NCBI RefSeq assembly: GCF_012027305.1
Contig: NZ_SNUF01000002.1
Span: 310,001-374,000 of the forward strand
Direction of reading: 5' to 3'
Length of the DNA stretch: 64,000 bases
Source of the DNA: Thermococcus sp. MAR1
Lineage (GTDB): Archaea; Methanobacteriota_B; Thermococci; Thermococcales; Thermococcaceae
This document shows, one piece after another, positions 29,080 to 40,965 of this stretch (within the stretch, counting starts at the first letter, position 1; every line of letters begins with the position of its first letter). Made by a program: the position numbers and the translations under genes. The notes beneath the pieces are model-generated. The model made no database searches. It was not told the origin of the DNA and worked only from the letters and a program-made list of their open reading frames with translations.

Positions 29080-30222
29080 ATGATAAGCCGTGAGGAGATT
29101 TTGAGCGTTCTCGAAAGCTATGATGCGGAGAAAATCACCGTTGGAGTAATAGGGAGCCACTCCGCGCTGGACATAGCAGATGGAGCAAAGGAGGAAGGCC
29201 TTCCCGTCCTGGTGGTTGCCCAGAGGGGCAGGCACAGGACCTACGCCGAGTACTTCAAGCTGAGGAAGACGAGGGACAACCTGACCAAGGGCTTCATCGA
29301 CGAGGTTCTTATCCTTGAGAAGTTTGCCCACATAATTGATGTCCAGGATGAGCTTGTGAAGAGAAACGTCATCTTCGTGCCAAACCGCTCCTTCGTGGTC
29401 TACACTGGCATTGACAGGGTTGAGAACGACTTCAGAGTTCCTCTCTTCGGGAGCAGAAATTTACTCAGAAGCGAGGAGAGGAGCGAGGAGAGGAGCTACT
29501 ACTGGATCCTTGAGAGGGCCGGGCTCCCTTACCCTGAACCAGTTAAACCAGAAGAGATTGACGACGTCGGCCTCGTCATCGTCAAGCTTCCCCATGCCAA
29601 GAAGAGGCTTGAGCGCGGCTTTTTCACGGCAGCAAGCTACAAGGAGTTCCGCGAGAAGGCCGAGAAGCTCATCAAGCTCGGTGTAATCACCGAGGAAGAC
29701 CTCGCCAAGGCAAGAATCGAGCGCTACATCATCGGCCCGGTCTTCAACTTCGACTTCTTCTATTCCCCGATTGATGGGGAGATAGAGCTTTTGGGCATAG
29801 ACTGGCGCTTCGAGACGAGTTTGGACGGCCACGTTCGCCTGCCCGCTCACCAGCAGCTCACCCTTCCCGAATGGCAGTTTGAGCCGGAATACACCGTCAC
29901 AGGTCACGCCTCTTCAACCCTTAGGGAGTCCCTCCTTGAGAAGGTCTTCGACATGGCCGAGCGCTATGTGAAGGTTACCCAGGAGTACTACTCCCCGGGA
30001 ATCATCGGGCCCTTCACGCTCCAGACGGCCGTGGATAAGGACCTGAACTTCTACATCTACGACGTGGCTCCAAGAACCGGTGGGGGAACCAACATCCACA
30101 TGGCGGTGGGGCACCCCTACGGCAACTCCCTCTGGAGGAGGCCGATGAGCACAGGGAGGAGGGTTGCCCTCGAGATTAAGCGAGCCCTTGAGCTGGACGA
30201 GCTTGAGAAGGTGGTCACGTGA
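29080..30222 (+). CDS. purP: Formate-AICAR ligase PurP, first copy
   Basis: A 380-residue member of the archaeal PurP family, which formylates AICAR with formate and ATP to give FAICAR. N terminus VGVIGSHSALDIADGA, ATP-grasp core VIVKLPHAKKRLERGFF, and C terminus with YDVAPRTGGGTNIHM and STGRRVALEIKRAL match the family. It is about 50 residues longer than the second copy at 33288. A 12-base tandem duplication gives RSEERSEERS in the linker. Paralogs of PurP can differ in activity, so this copy may not have the classic role. Confidence 0.9.
   Translation: MISREEILSVLESYDAEKITVGVIGSHSALDIADGAKEEGLPVLVVAQRGRHRTYAEYFKLRKTRDNLTKGFIDEVLILEKFAHIIDVQDELVKRNVIFVPNRSFVVYTGIDRVENDFRVPLFGSRNLLRSEERSEERSYYWILERAGLPYPEPVKPEEIDDVGLVIVKLPHAKKRLERGFFTAASYKEFREKAEKLIKLGVITEEDLAKARIERYIIGPVFNFDFFYSPIDGEIELLGIDWRFETSLDGHVRLPAHQQLTLPEWQFEPEYTVTGHASSTLRESLLEKVFDMAERYVKVTQEYYSPGIIGPFTLQTAVDKDLNFYIYDVAPRTGGGTNIHMAVGHPYGNSLWRRPMSTGRRVALEIKRALELDELEKVVT
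29470..29493 (+). repeat. 12-bp tandem duplication inside the first purP
   Basis: AGCGAGGAGAGG occurs twice head to tail, keeping the frame and adding four residues (SEER twice). It lies in the linker before SYYWILERAG, a position that should tolerate length change. Confidence 0.8.
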
Positions 30223-30232
30223 GGTGGTAGGA

Positions 30233-30475
30233 ATGAGATGGAAGGTTACCGTCATCGTTCGCCTCAAGGAAGGCCTCAACGACCCGGAAGGGAGGGTCAT
30301 AGGAAACGCCCTCAGGAACCTTGGCTATGCGGTGGAGAGCCTGCGCGTTCCCAAGCACTTCGAGTTCGAACTGGAGAGCGAAGAGCCAGAGCGGGAAGTG
30401 GAGGAGATGTGCAGAAGGCTCCTCGCTAACCCGCTCATCCACGACTACGAGTACAGCATCGAGCCGGTGAGCTGA
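30233..30475 (+). CDS. purS: FGAM synthase subunit PurS
   Basis: An 80-residue PurS, the small subunit that bridges PurL and Pur[19 protein letters not shown] and a C-terminal [14 protein letters not shown] are typical. The ATG at 30233 follows GAGGTGGTAGG. The TGA ends one base before the purQ ATG. Confidence 0.95.
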   Translation: MRWKVTVIVRLKEGLNDPEGRVIGNALRNLGYAVESLRVPKHFEFELESEEPEREVEEMCRRLLANPLIHDYEYSIEPVS

Positions 30476-30476
30476 G

Positions 30477-31148
30477 ATGGTTCGCTTTGCTGTGGTGGTG
30501 TTTCCGGGAACCAACTGCGACTTCGAGACCGAGAGGGCCATAAGAAAGGCCGGCGGAAAAGCGGAGCGCGTCTGGTATAAAGCAAATCTCAAGGACTTCG
30601 ATGGAGTTGTTCTCCCCGGCGGCTTCAGCTACGCCGATTACCTTCGTGCCGGAGCTATAGCTGCTCGACAGGAGATAATGGAGGAAGTGAAGGAGTTTGC
30701 ACGCGAGGGAAGGCCCGTCCTCGGAATCTGCAACGGCTTTCAGATCCTCACTGAGGCTGGCCTTTTGCCCGGTGCTTTGAGACCGAACAAAAATCCAAGG
30801 TTCCTTTGCAAATGGGTTCATCTCCGCGTTGAAGACACCCAAACGCCGTTCACTTCCCTCTACGGGCCGGGAGAGGTCATAAGGATGCCGATAGCCCACG
30901 CGGAGGGGAACTACTATGTTAATGACCCGTCAATGGTCCGGGTAGTTTTCCAGTACAGCGACGAAAAGGGCAACGTAACCGAAAAGGCCAACCCCAACGG
31001 CTCGGTTCTCAACATAGCGGCGATAGCCAGCGAGAGGGGCAACGTCCTCGGGACCATGCCCCATCCGGAAAGAGCAAGCGACCGCTTTCTGGGGAGCGAG
31101 GACGGATTAAAGCTCTTCAGGAGCATGGTGGAGTGGGCGAGGAGGTGA
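30477..31148 (+). CDS. purQ: FGAM synthase glutaminase subunit PurQ
   Basis: A 223-residue class I glutaminase that feeds ammonia to Pur[14 protein letters not shown] at the start, [17 protein letters not shown], the nucleophile Cys85 in [17 protein letters not shown] and the catalytic pair in MPHPERAS are all present. It is translationally close to purS and purL. Confidence 0.97.
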   Translation: MVRFAVVVFPGTNCDFETERAIRKAGGKAERVWYKANLKDFDGVVLPGGFSYADYLRAGAIAARQEIMEEVKEFAREGRPVLGICNGFQILTEAGLLPGALRPNKNPRFLCKWVHLRVEDTQTPFTSLYGPGEVIRMPIAHAEGNYYVNDPSMVRVVFQYSDEKGNVTEKANPNGSVLNIAAIASERGNVLGTMPHPERASDRFLGSEDGLKLFRSMVEWARR

Positions 31149-31152
31149 TTTT

Positions 31153-34283
<3,131 letters not shown>

Positions 34284-34308
34284 AACTGTCTAATTCCCGC
34301 TCGGATAG

Positions 34309-34333
34309 GTTTATAAATTGACGTCCGAATGTT
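34309..34333 (+). promoter_or_regulatory. GMP synthetase promoter with purine operator candidate
   Basis: A strong TATA box GTTTATAAATT (34309-34319) is followed by GACGT-CCGA-ATGTT (34320-34333), a full match to the palindrome seen at the pur promoters, just before the expected transcription start. GGTGGT (34342-34347) precedes the ATG at 34352. Confidence 0.55.
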
Positions 34334-34351
34334 GGCAAAAAGGTGGTGCTC

Positions 34352-35275
34352 ATGTGGGAGAGGTTCATCGAGGAGAAGGTTGAGGAGATTAGGGAAACAG
34401 TTGGAGATAGCAAGGCGATAATAGCGCTCTCCGGCGGCGTTGACAGCTCGACGGCTGCAATACTCGCTCACAAGGCGATAGGCAATAGACTCCACGCGGT
34501 CTTTGTCAATACCGGCTTCATGAGGAAGAACGAGCCGGAATTCGTTGTCAAAACATTCCGCGACGAGTTCGGTCTCAACCTGCACTACGTCGATGCCAGC
34601 GAGCGCTTTTTCAATGCTCTCAAGGGTGTCACCGACCCCGAGGAGAAGAGGAAGATAATTGGTCGTGTTTTTATCGAGGTGTTTGAAGAAATCGCGAAGG
34701 AAATCAACGCGGACTTCCTCATTCAGGGCACAATCGCTCCGGACTGGATCGAGAGTAAGGGCAAAATCAAGAGCCACCACAACGTTGGCGGTTTGCCGGA
34801 GAGGCTCAACCTCAAGCTCATCGAGCCCCTCAGAGACCTCTACAAGGACGAGGTGAGGGAATTAGCGAGGGAACTCGGCCTGCCGGAGAAGATATACAAC
34901 AGAATGCCCTTCCCTGGGCCGGGATTGGCTGTCAGGGTTCTCGGTGAGGTCACGCCGGAGAAGGTGGCCATCGTAAGGGAGGCGAATGCCATAGTGGAGG
35001 AGGAGATCGAGAAGGCCGGTCTAAAGCCCTGGCAGGCCTTTGCTGTTCTGCTGGGAGTGAAGACCGTCGGCGTTCAGGGCGACATAAGGGCCTACAAGGA
35101 AACTATCGCCGTCCGCGTCGTTGAGAGCCTCGATGGAATGACCGCCAATGCCATGAACGTCCCCTTCGAGGTTCTTCAGAGGATAGCGTTCCGTATTACA
35201 AGCGAGATTCCCGTGGTCGGAAGGGTGCTCTACGACATCACCAACAAACCGCCGGCGACGATAGAGTTTGAGTGA
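34352..35275 (+). CDS. guaAB: GMP synthase subunit B (PP-loop ATPase)
   Basis: A 307-residue ATP pyrophosphatase that adenylates XMP and aminates it to GMP. The PP motif SGGVDSS is at 27-33; [26 protein letters not shown] and a C-terminal [12 protein letters not shown] dimer segment follow. In Thermococcales the glutaminase is a separate subunit; here its gene (35968-36537) is split off by a toxin-antitoxin pair. The ATG at 34352 follows GGTGGT. Confidence 0.97.
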   Translation: MWERFIEEKVEEIRETVGDSKAIIALSGGVDSSTAAILAHKAIGNRLHAVFVNTGFMRKNEPEFVVKTFRDEFGLNLHYVDASERFFNALKGVTDPEEKRKIIGRVFIEVFEEIAKEINADFLIQGTIAPDWIESKGKIKSHHNVGGLPERLNLKLIEPLRDLYKDEVRELARELGLPEKIYNRMPFPGPGLAVRVLGEVTPEKVAIVREANAIVEEEIEKAGLKPWQAFAVLLGVKTVGVQGDIRAYKETIAVRVVESLDGMTANAMNVPFEVLQRIAFRITSEIPVVGRVLYDITNKPPATIEFE

Positions 35276-35318
35276 AAGCTTATTTACCTTCGTTTCCAAT
35301 TTTTACATGGTGGAGAGT

Positions 35319-35528
35319 ATGGGAGAAATTATCGAAGTGATTTACGAAAACGGCGTGCTGAGACCCCTCAAGCCCCTCAAGCTGAAGGAGGGCCAGAGGC
35401 TCAGGGTGAGGGTTTACAGCGATGACTTCCTCAAACTGGCAAGGGAGATGAGGCGGGAAGTAACACCTGAGAAGTTCAGGGAGGATCCAACAGACTACCT
35501 GCTCCGCCTGCGGGAGGAGGAAACATGA
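35319..35528 (+). CDS. VapB-type antitoxin (AF2212/DUF104-like)
   Basis: A protein of about 69 residues with the family signature [18 protein letters not shown] followed by [10 protein letters not shown], then a charged helix. This family is the usual partner of archaeal PIN toxins. The start may be ATG 35319 (after GGTGGAG) or ATG 35307. The end overlaps the toxin ATG (ATGA at 35525-35528). It begins about 40 bases after the GMP synthase B gene. Confidence 0.85.
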   Translation: MGEIIEVIYENGVLRPLKPLKLKEGQRLRVRVYSDDFLKLAREMRREVTPEKFREDPTDYLLRLREEET

Positions 35529-35971
35529 GGGTTGTCATTGACACTTCAGTTGTTTTCCACTTGTTCTCGGATTTTTACCCCAAGCGAACTGAAATTGCCG
35601 AAAGGGTTATCGAGAACGCCCAGCTTGGGGTGATTGAACTCTATGCTCCAAGGCTCGGCGAGGTTGAGTTCACGGCCGTTCTGTCCAGGTATTTTGACCG
35701 AAAATCCGTTGAGAGGGCTTTAGGCCACTACTCGGAAATTGTTATCTGGGTCCCCGAGGAGCTGATAATGGAGGATTTAAAGGAGGTAGCCTTTCAGACG
35801 CATCACAAGGCGTCTGACATATACTTCATCGCAACTGCCCGTTACCTTGATGCGGTTTTGATAACCAACGATAGAAAGATGTCTGACCTGGCCAAGTCCC
35901 TTGGTCTGAGGGCCTTCTATCTGGTTGAGGAGGATGGTGAGTTCTTCAAACTCCTGGAGGTGGATGAATGA
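35525..35971 (+). CDS. PIN-domain toxin (VapC family)
   Basis: A 148-residue PIN-domain ribonuclease. The acidic metal-binding set is visible: VVIDTSVV (Asp5), the glutamate in [20 protein letters not shown], and [11 protein letters not shown]. VapC proteins cut tRNA or rRNA and are held by the antitoxin encoded just before. The ATG overlaps the antitoxin stop and its own stop overlaps the next gene (ATGA at 35968-35971), so it is fully built into the GMP synthetase operon. Confidence 0.92.
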   Translation: MRVVIDTSVVFHLFSDFYPKRTEIAERVIENAQLGVIELYAPRLGEVEFTAVLSRYFDRKSVERALGHYSEIVIWVPEELIMEDLKEVAFQTHHKASDIYFIATARYLDAVLITNDRKMSDLAKSLGLRAFYLVEEDGEFFKLLEVDE

Positions 35972-36537
35972 TAGTTATAATGGACAACGGGGGTCAATAC
36001 GTCCACAGGATTTGGAGGACTCTGAGATACCTCGGCGTCGAGGCGAAGATAATCCCCAACACGACGCTGCTTGAGGAGATAAAGGCAATGAAGCCGAAAG
36101 GCATCATCTTCTCAGGCGGCCCGGACATCGAGAAGACCGGCAACTGCTCCGCTATCTTGGAGCACTACGACGAGTTCAACGTTCCAATCCTTGGCATCTG
36201 CCTCGGTCACCAGCTGATAGCGAAGCACTTTGGCGGAAAGGTCGGAAGGGGTGAAAAGGCCGAGTACAGCCTCGTTGAGGTGGAGATCCTGGAGGAAAAC
36301 GACATCTTCCGCGGGCTTCCCAAGAGGCTCAAAGTGTGGGAGAGCCACATGGACGAGGTAAAGGAGTTGCCACCTAACTTTAAGCTCCTCGCTAGGAGTG
36401 AGACCTGCCCGGTCGAGGCCATGAAGCACGAGAGCCTTCCAATCTACGGTGTCCAGTTTCATCCCGAGGTCTTTCACACGGAGCGAGGGGCGGACATATA
36501 CCGCAACTTCGCGAAACTCTGTGGGGAGCTCAGCTAG
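35968..36537 (+). CDS. guaAA: GMP synthase subunit A (glutaminase)
   Basis: A 189-residue class I glutaminase giving ammonia to the PP-loop subunit. [16 protein letters not shown], the nucleophile Cys78 in [16 protein letters not shown], and [12 protein letters not shown] with the catalytic His-Glu are present. Its start is coupled to the PIN toxin gene by ATGA, so its translation depends on reading through the toxin-antitoxin pair. Confidence 0.97.
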   Translation: MIVIMDNGGQYVHRIWRTLRYLGVEAKIIPNTTLLEEIKAMKPKGIIFSGGPDIEKTGNCSAILEHYDEFNVPILGICLGHQLIAKHFGGKVGRGEKAEYSLVEVEILEENDIFRGLPKRLKVWESHMDEVKELPPNFKLLARSETCPVEAMKHESLPIYGVQFHPEVFHTERGADIYRNFAKLCGELS

Positions 36538-36586
36538 TCGGTTCTCTCCTCATCTTTTATCGGCAACGGGTTCAGTCATCATCCCG
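36527..36586 (-). ncRNA. Possible second box C/D sRNA
   Basis: On the minus strand: box C ATGATGA (36582-36576), 12-base guide, box D' CCGA (36563-36560), 4-base spacer, C'-like AGATGA (36555-36550), then box D CTGA (36533-36530) after a 16-base gap. The first half has ideal spacing; the second guide region is longer than usual and the C' box has one mismatch. It overlaps the 3' end of the guaAA gene, a common place for such RNAs. Confidence 0.35.
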
Positions 36587-36690
36587 TTATCTTCTTCCGG
36601 CAGGAGGTGTTAAAGCGTTTTGGTTACTAAGAAACATTGCAAAATCAAAAACTTTTTAAAGTTTTAGTTCTTACTCTAGTGGGTGATACT

Positions 36691-36966
36691 TTGGGGCATA
36701 CCGTATATTACAGCATCAGAATCGAGCAGTGGGAGGAGTTCAAAAGCTTCATTGAACGAATCTGCCGCGGGATTGGCTACGACTTCGTTGATAACGGGGA
36801 CTCCATACTTATAATACCAGAATGTCACAACGTCGAGCCTCTTGAAATAAGAATGGAGGGAGCTGGGTTTGTAAAAACCAACCTGATTGAACCCTGTCAT
36901 TCGGTATACCTGCTCGTGCTTCACTCGGCTTCTTCCTTTGGTTCGGTTGGAGTCTGGGAGGACTGA
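36691..36966 (+). CDS. Small hypothetical protein
   Basis: A 91-residue protein starting at TTG 36691 (MGHTVYYSIRIEQWEEFKSF), five bases after GGTGA; a GTG at 36679 and TTG at 36637 are also in frame. A TATA-like ACTTTTTAAAG lies at about 36650. It has a strand-helix-strand pattern with YDFVDNGDSILIIPEC and ends with a hydrophobic LLVLHSASSF stretch. The end overlaps the convergent DUF2101-like gene by 46 bases. Family unknown to me. Confidence 0.65.
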   Translation: MGHTVYYSIRIEQWEEFKSFIERICRGIGYDFVDNGDSILIIPECHNVEPLEIRMEGAGFVKTNLIEPCHSVYLLVLHSASSFGSVGVWED

Positions 36967-37667
36967 TCCGTGAGGTAGACCTCTATTATCCTTACCGGAA
37001 CCGCTCCCTTGAGCTTTCTGTCTTCCACCACGAGCTTCACTACCCTGCCTACTTCGAGGTCTTCAACGGCATCGACCCAGTAGTGGCCGGGCTTGACGTT
37101 TGCCGCTATGTCGTCGTGGACAAAGACCCTGACGACGTCGCCTTTAATCTCCTCAACAACGCCGTAAGTGTAGTCCCTCCCGTATTTCTCCTTGAAGTAC
37201 CAGCGGAACGCCATCACCGCCGCGAAGACCACTAGGAGATAACTATAGTAGTAGTAAACCGAGGTAGCGACCCTTCTCACGAGGGTGTAGCCAAGGAACG
37301 CGGCCAGGGTTACAGCCGAAATTCCATAGTAGAAAGCCTGATATGGCTTGGGGTCTATGAAGAACTCCCGGTTCCTGACCAGGGTATAGCGGAGATAGAG
37401 GAAGTAAACCACCGCCACTCCCACAAGCCACAGTGGACTGGGCTTGAGGAAAAGCAGGATTAGATTAATAATAAGATAGTTGAGAAAGGCCAGCTGGAGC
37501 CTGAGACTGAGGAGCTCGTGTGGGCTCAGGGGTTTTTTAACGACCTTTTTCAGGCACCTGGATGTTGGGGGGTGCTCGGAGGGGAAGGGCATCAGAAACC
37601 CCCAGATCCTACCTCCAATTGAGTATACCGCGTCCCCCAGCCTGTAAAGGAAGCTTTCAACGGACAT
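36921..37667 (-). CDS. DUF2101-like membrane protein, last gene of the pilin-like cluster
   Basis: A 248-residue protein: soluble N terminus, four hydrophobic segments between about 58 and 160 (for example LAFLNYLIINLILLFL and LLVVFAAVMAFRWYF), then a soluble beta-rich domain of about 70 residues with GVVEEIKGDVVRVFVHDDI, and an acidic tail. The latter looks like a small OB-like barrel. I believe it belongs to DUF2101. The ATG at 37667 lies after GGGGTGA and four bases from the end of the large surface protein gene, so it is in the same transcript. Confidence 0.7.
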   Translation of the reverse strand: MSVESFLYRLGDAVYSIGGRIWGFLMPFPSEHPPTSRCLKKVVKKPLSPHELLSLRLQLAFLNYLIINLILLFLKPSPLWLVGVAVVYFLYLRYTLVRNREFFIDPKPYQAFYYGISAVTLAAFLGYTLVRRVATSVYYYYSYLLVVFAAVMAFRWYFKEKYGRDYTYGVVEEIKGDVVRVFVHDDIAANVKPGHYWVDAVEDLEVGRVVKLVVEDRKLKGAVPVRIIEVYLTDQSSQTPTEPKEEAE

Positions 37668-37671
37668 TATT

Positions 37672-40600
37672 TCACCCCTGGAGTAGGTCGCTTGCTCCCT
37701 GTACGCCAAACACCTTTCTGGCTATCTCGGGTGTTAAATAAAAGTTTTCGTCTAACAGGAGCGATGAGACACCGCCGTTGGTCGAGATTCCGAAGACCTT
37801 CTTGGAGTTTGGATCATTGGATGAATAGTCGCGGTAGTTAAGGTATATGTAGTCGGCAGCGGGTTGTTTCCTAACGAGGAAGTTAAGGTTGGGTGGGAGG
37901 TCCTTTGGCAGGATGAAACTTATCAGCCCAATTGGATACCTCGCGGTTCCGTAGACTGTCCTCTGCATCTTCGCGGCTATCCTTTCGTAGTAGTTCTGGT
38001 TGGTGGTGTCCCCACCTTCCAGTCTCTCAAAGAACGACGGTGCCCCCTCTACTCCGAAGTACTTCTGGGCCTGGATGCAGTCAATGAAGGGCTGGATATC
38101 GTACACCCTCGCGGTTGAGTAACCTCCCACGGACGGAATGCTCTCGCTTGGGGTGGTTCTAATCTGGCTTGTAGTGTACGTTTCATAGGGGTATGAAGCC
38201 GCCACTATCCAGTCAAAGTACGCGTCGTTCCCCTGGTCGTTGTCAATGGTCGCAAAGAGCCTGAATCCGGTAGCCTGCCCGACCTGCACGCTCGCGGTGG
38301 ACTCCCTGGATCCTGCGAGGTTTGGAGTGTGTGTGAACGTTAGGTCGAGGGTTCTGGAGCCTTTCTCTACAATTACCTCGTATCTCTGGGGGGTGTTCAT
38401 ATACCAAGCCCCGTTGTAGTTGTCTAGATTGGTGCTCCACTCCTGGAGGATGGCGAGCTTGTCGCCTCCGTGGTCCCGATGGCCGGGGTTGTCGTCTATG
38501 AACTGAACTCTCTTTTGTAGGCTTACAAAAATACTATTCTGCTCCATCTCTGAAATGTCGAGATATTTCCGGACGTAAATAAAATCGTAGCGTGAAGGCC
38601 CTTTGTAAATCTGCCCGAGACCTATCGGCTCGTCTGCTTCGGAATTGTACCAAGTGTATTCACTCACAGGACTGCCCCACATTCCTTTAAACTGTGATGT
38701 GGTCTGATATGTATAGAAGTCTCCAGAGTCGATATACAGCTCCAGCCTGCTCCATTCGCCCTTTTTGTATTTTCCACCCTTTTCTTGGTAACTGGAGAGA
38801 CTACCGTCTGCTATGTTGAATGTGCGGAGATGTCCAGTCTTGCCAACTACGTGTTCAATCCAGGCATCCCCATAGGAATCAATATACCACATGAAAAACG
38901 GCTGATTCTTTAGGTAAGCTCTCATTCCGATAACATACGAGCTTGGGAATGTTTTCTTGGTCCATATCCAGACGTCGGCATTCTTATCATTGTTCCCTTG
39001 CAATTTGAGGACGCCATTTGATACGGAGTAGCTTCCCCCATTGACTGTCTTATAGTTCCACTCATTTGTGTCTAGGGAGTTCCCGTTGAAGTCATCGAAG
39101 AACTCAAAGACCTTGTTTCCATCCCCTCTGACCGGTTGTTCATTCGATGGACAGATTAGGAAGACGTTGTAGTATGTGTCCGAGAGCCATCCAAACATGA
39201 AGTCCATCCATTCCTGAATAAACGGAGGCATTATGCCGTAGATGAACTTCAGGAACCTCTCCAGTAGGGACGTATCATCCGTCAGGTTTGCCTTGACCCA
39301 TATCAGTGCCCCCTCGGAGTTCCAGTACTCTATCCAGAACGGCACTTGGTTTCCGTAAACGTCCGTTATTGTGATCGCTGCTTTGTTGGTTGTCCAGTGG
39401 GCACCGAGGTCACTTATGTTGGTCGCTGAGAGATATATTGGAATCTGAACGTTCTCGGTATCCATTCTAGAGAACACTGTGGTGCTTATCGATTTCACCA
39501 CGAGAATGCATTTGGAGGAGTTGAATGCAACCTCTACGCCACCGTCGAAGTCTTTGGTGCTTTCTTCCCCCTTAATCGAATACCTGACGAAGAATGAACT
39601 CCATGGTATATTTGATATAATCTCGCTCTTCTCCTCGCCGGCGGTCAGGGTCACGCTCTGGTTATGGACGGGGAAAATCGCTATGTTTCCGCTCCATTCC
39701 ATGTTCTGGTCGCTGGTGGAGTAGTAGACGGTGTACTCCCTCGTGTCAGTGGTGTTGAGCCAGATGAGTATCTTGTCGTCTCCCCAGTACTCTATCCAGT
39801 AGGGAGCTATGTTGCAGGAGGTGTCTGAGCGCTTGTATATCCTTATCGAGGCTGCGGTGCCGTCATGGACGGCGCTTCCGAACGGCACAGAGGTGGGAGT
39901 AAGTTCTAGGAGCACGAGTGAATTCAGGGGAGTTGTACTAGGGAGCGTCATGTTGGCGCGATACTCCAGTTTCTTCTCGCACCAGTGGGTGGAAGTGCCA
40001 CCGTCCTCACTGATTGAATCAAACGTCATGACCCCTATGTCCCCCGGATTGAAGACGCTCACTGGCGAAACCTTTCTTCCACCCAGTGTCGTGTTGAAGA
40101 TATAGGGGGCGTTCGGAGTCTCGGACGGCTGCTGCCGCGTTATGTACCCGAGGACGTTCTCCCCTGCGATGTATTTGTCGCTGTAGAATATCGTTCCTCC
40201 CCGGGGCACGTTGTAGAGCTGGCCTGAGAAGGTCTTTATGTTGGACTGCCCGTACCCGTCGAGGCGGATGTATGGCGGGGTGATTGAGGGGTAGGCGAAC
40301 TTGCACGCGGAGATTATCCTGGAGGCCCTTCCGCTTGTAAGGTATGGGAATAGAGGGTCCTCTATGCCTTCTATTGGGATAACTACGTAAACAGAGCCGT
40401 TTTGGGGGATGGAGGAGTTATAGACGACTAGTCCGGAGGAGTCCTCTATGACGATGGTGGGTATGCTCGCGTTGATTACTATGTGGAAGGAGTCGAGCGG
40501 TGCCACGGTGAGCTTCATGTTCCGAACTATTTCATCTGGGCTTGGCTTCATCGTGTAGCCCTGCCTCTCGAGCTCCCACTTCATGTTCATCAGCCAGTCT

Positions 40601-40965
40601 TTGATGGTGTTGTTCTTCATAAAGAACTCCTCGCGGGACGTCCACTTGGAGCTTGTTCCTCCTATGTAAGGGTAATGACCATAGGTTATTAGCTGCTCTA
40701 AAGCCGCACTGGCGTTGTCCAGTGGCCTCTCACTAGTGACGTAATCAACGCTGAGCGCGATGGCCCTCTTCGTGGAGAGAGCAAGGATGTTCTTGAAGTC
40801 TTCCTCCAGATAAGAGGTTAGCCTGAACGTTCTCTCTATCTGGACGTTCTCGCTCTGGGATGTGATTATCATTGATGAGGCATCCTCGTACGTGGCTATG
40901 AGCAATAACAGCGGGATAAGAAGTAGTAACACGGCTGAGTTCATGAGGAATCCTCGCCTCCTCAT
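37672..40965 (-). CDS. Large secreted surface protein with DUF2341-like repeats and a lectin-like domain
   Basis: A 1097-residue protein with an N-terminal membrane segment (SAVLLLLIPLLLLIA after MRRRGFLMN), the rest extracytoplasmic. Two related blocks, APYWIEYWGDDKILIWLN (about residue 390) and VPFWIEYWNSEGALIWVK (about 560), match DUF2341. A later domain starting FFDDFNGNSLDTNEWNY resembles concanavalin/laminin-G-like sugar-binding folds. Many N-x-S/T sites suggest glycosylation. It is the largest product of the cluster and overlaps the preceding gene by ATGA. I infer a filament-tip or cell-surface adhesin. Confidence 0.8.
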   Translation of the reverse strand: MRRRGFLMNSAVLLLLIPLLLLIATYEDASSMIITSQSENVQIERTFRLTSYLEEDFKNILALSTKRAIALSVDYVTSERPLDNASAALEQLITYGHYPYIGGTSSKWTSREEFFMKNNTIKDWLMNMKWELERQGYTMKPSPDEIVRNMKLTVAPLDSFHIVINASIPTIVIEDSSGLVVYNSSIPQNGSVYVVIPIEGIEDPLFPYLTSGRASRIISACKFAYPSITPPYIRLDGYGQSNIKTFSGQLYNVPRGGTIFYSDKYIAGENVLGYITRQQPSETPNAPYIFNTTLGGRKVSPVSVFNPGDIGVMTFDSISEDGGTSTHWCEKKLEYRANMTLPSTTPLNSLVLLELTPTSVPFGSAVHDGTAASIRIYKRSDTSCNIAPYWIEYWGDDKILIWLNTTDTREYTVYYSTSDQNMEWSGNIAIFPVHNQSVTLTAGEEKSEIISNIPWSSFFVRYSIKGEESTKDFDGGVEVAFNSSKCILVVKSISTTVFSRMDTENVQIPIYLSATNISDLGAHWTTNKAAITITDVYGNQVPFWIEYWNSEGALIWVKANLTDDTSLLERFLKFIYGIMPPFIQEWMDFMFGWLSDTYYNVFLICPSNEQPVRGDGNKVFEFFDDFNGNSLDTNEWNYKTVNGGSYSVSNGVLKLQGNNDKNADVWIWTKKTFPSSYVIGMRAYLKNQPFFMWYIDSYGDAWIEHVVGKTGHLRTFNIADGSLSSYQEKGGKYKKGEWSRLELYIDSGDFYTYQTTSQFKGMWGSPVSEYTWYNSEADEPIGLGQIYKGPSRYDFIYVRKYLDISEMEQNSIFVSLQKRVQFIDDNPGHRDHGGDKLAILQEWSTNLDNYNGAWYMNTPQRYEVIVEKGSRTLDLTFTHTPNLAGSRESTASVQVGQATGFRLFATIDNDQGNDAYFDWIVAASYPYETYTTSQIRTTPSESIPSVGGYSTARVYDIQPFIDCIQAQKYFGVEGAPSFFERLEGGDTTNQNYYERIAAKMQRTVYGTARYPIGLISFILPKDLPPNLNFLVRKQPAADYIYLNYRDYSSNDPNSKKVFGISTNGGVSSLLLDENFYLTPEIARKVFGVQGASDLLQG

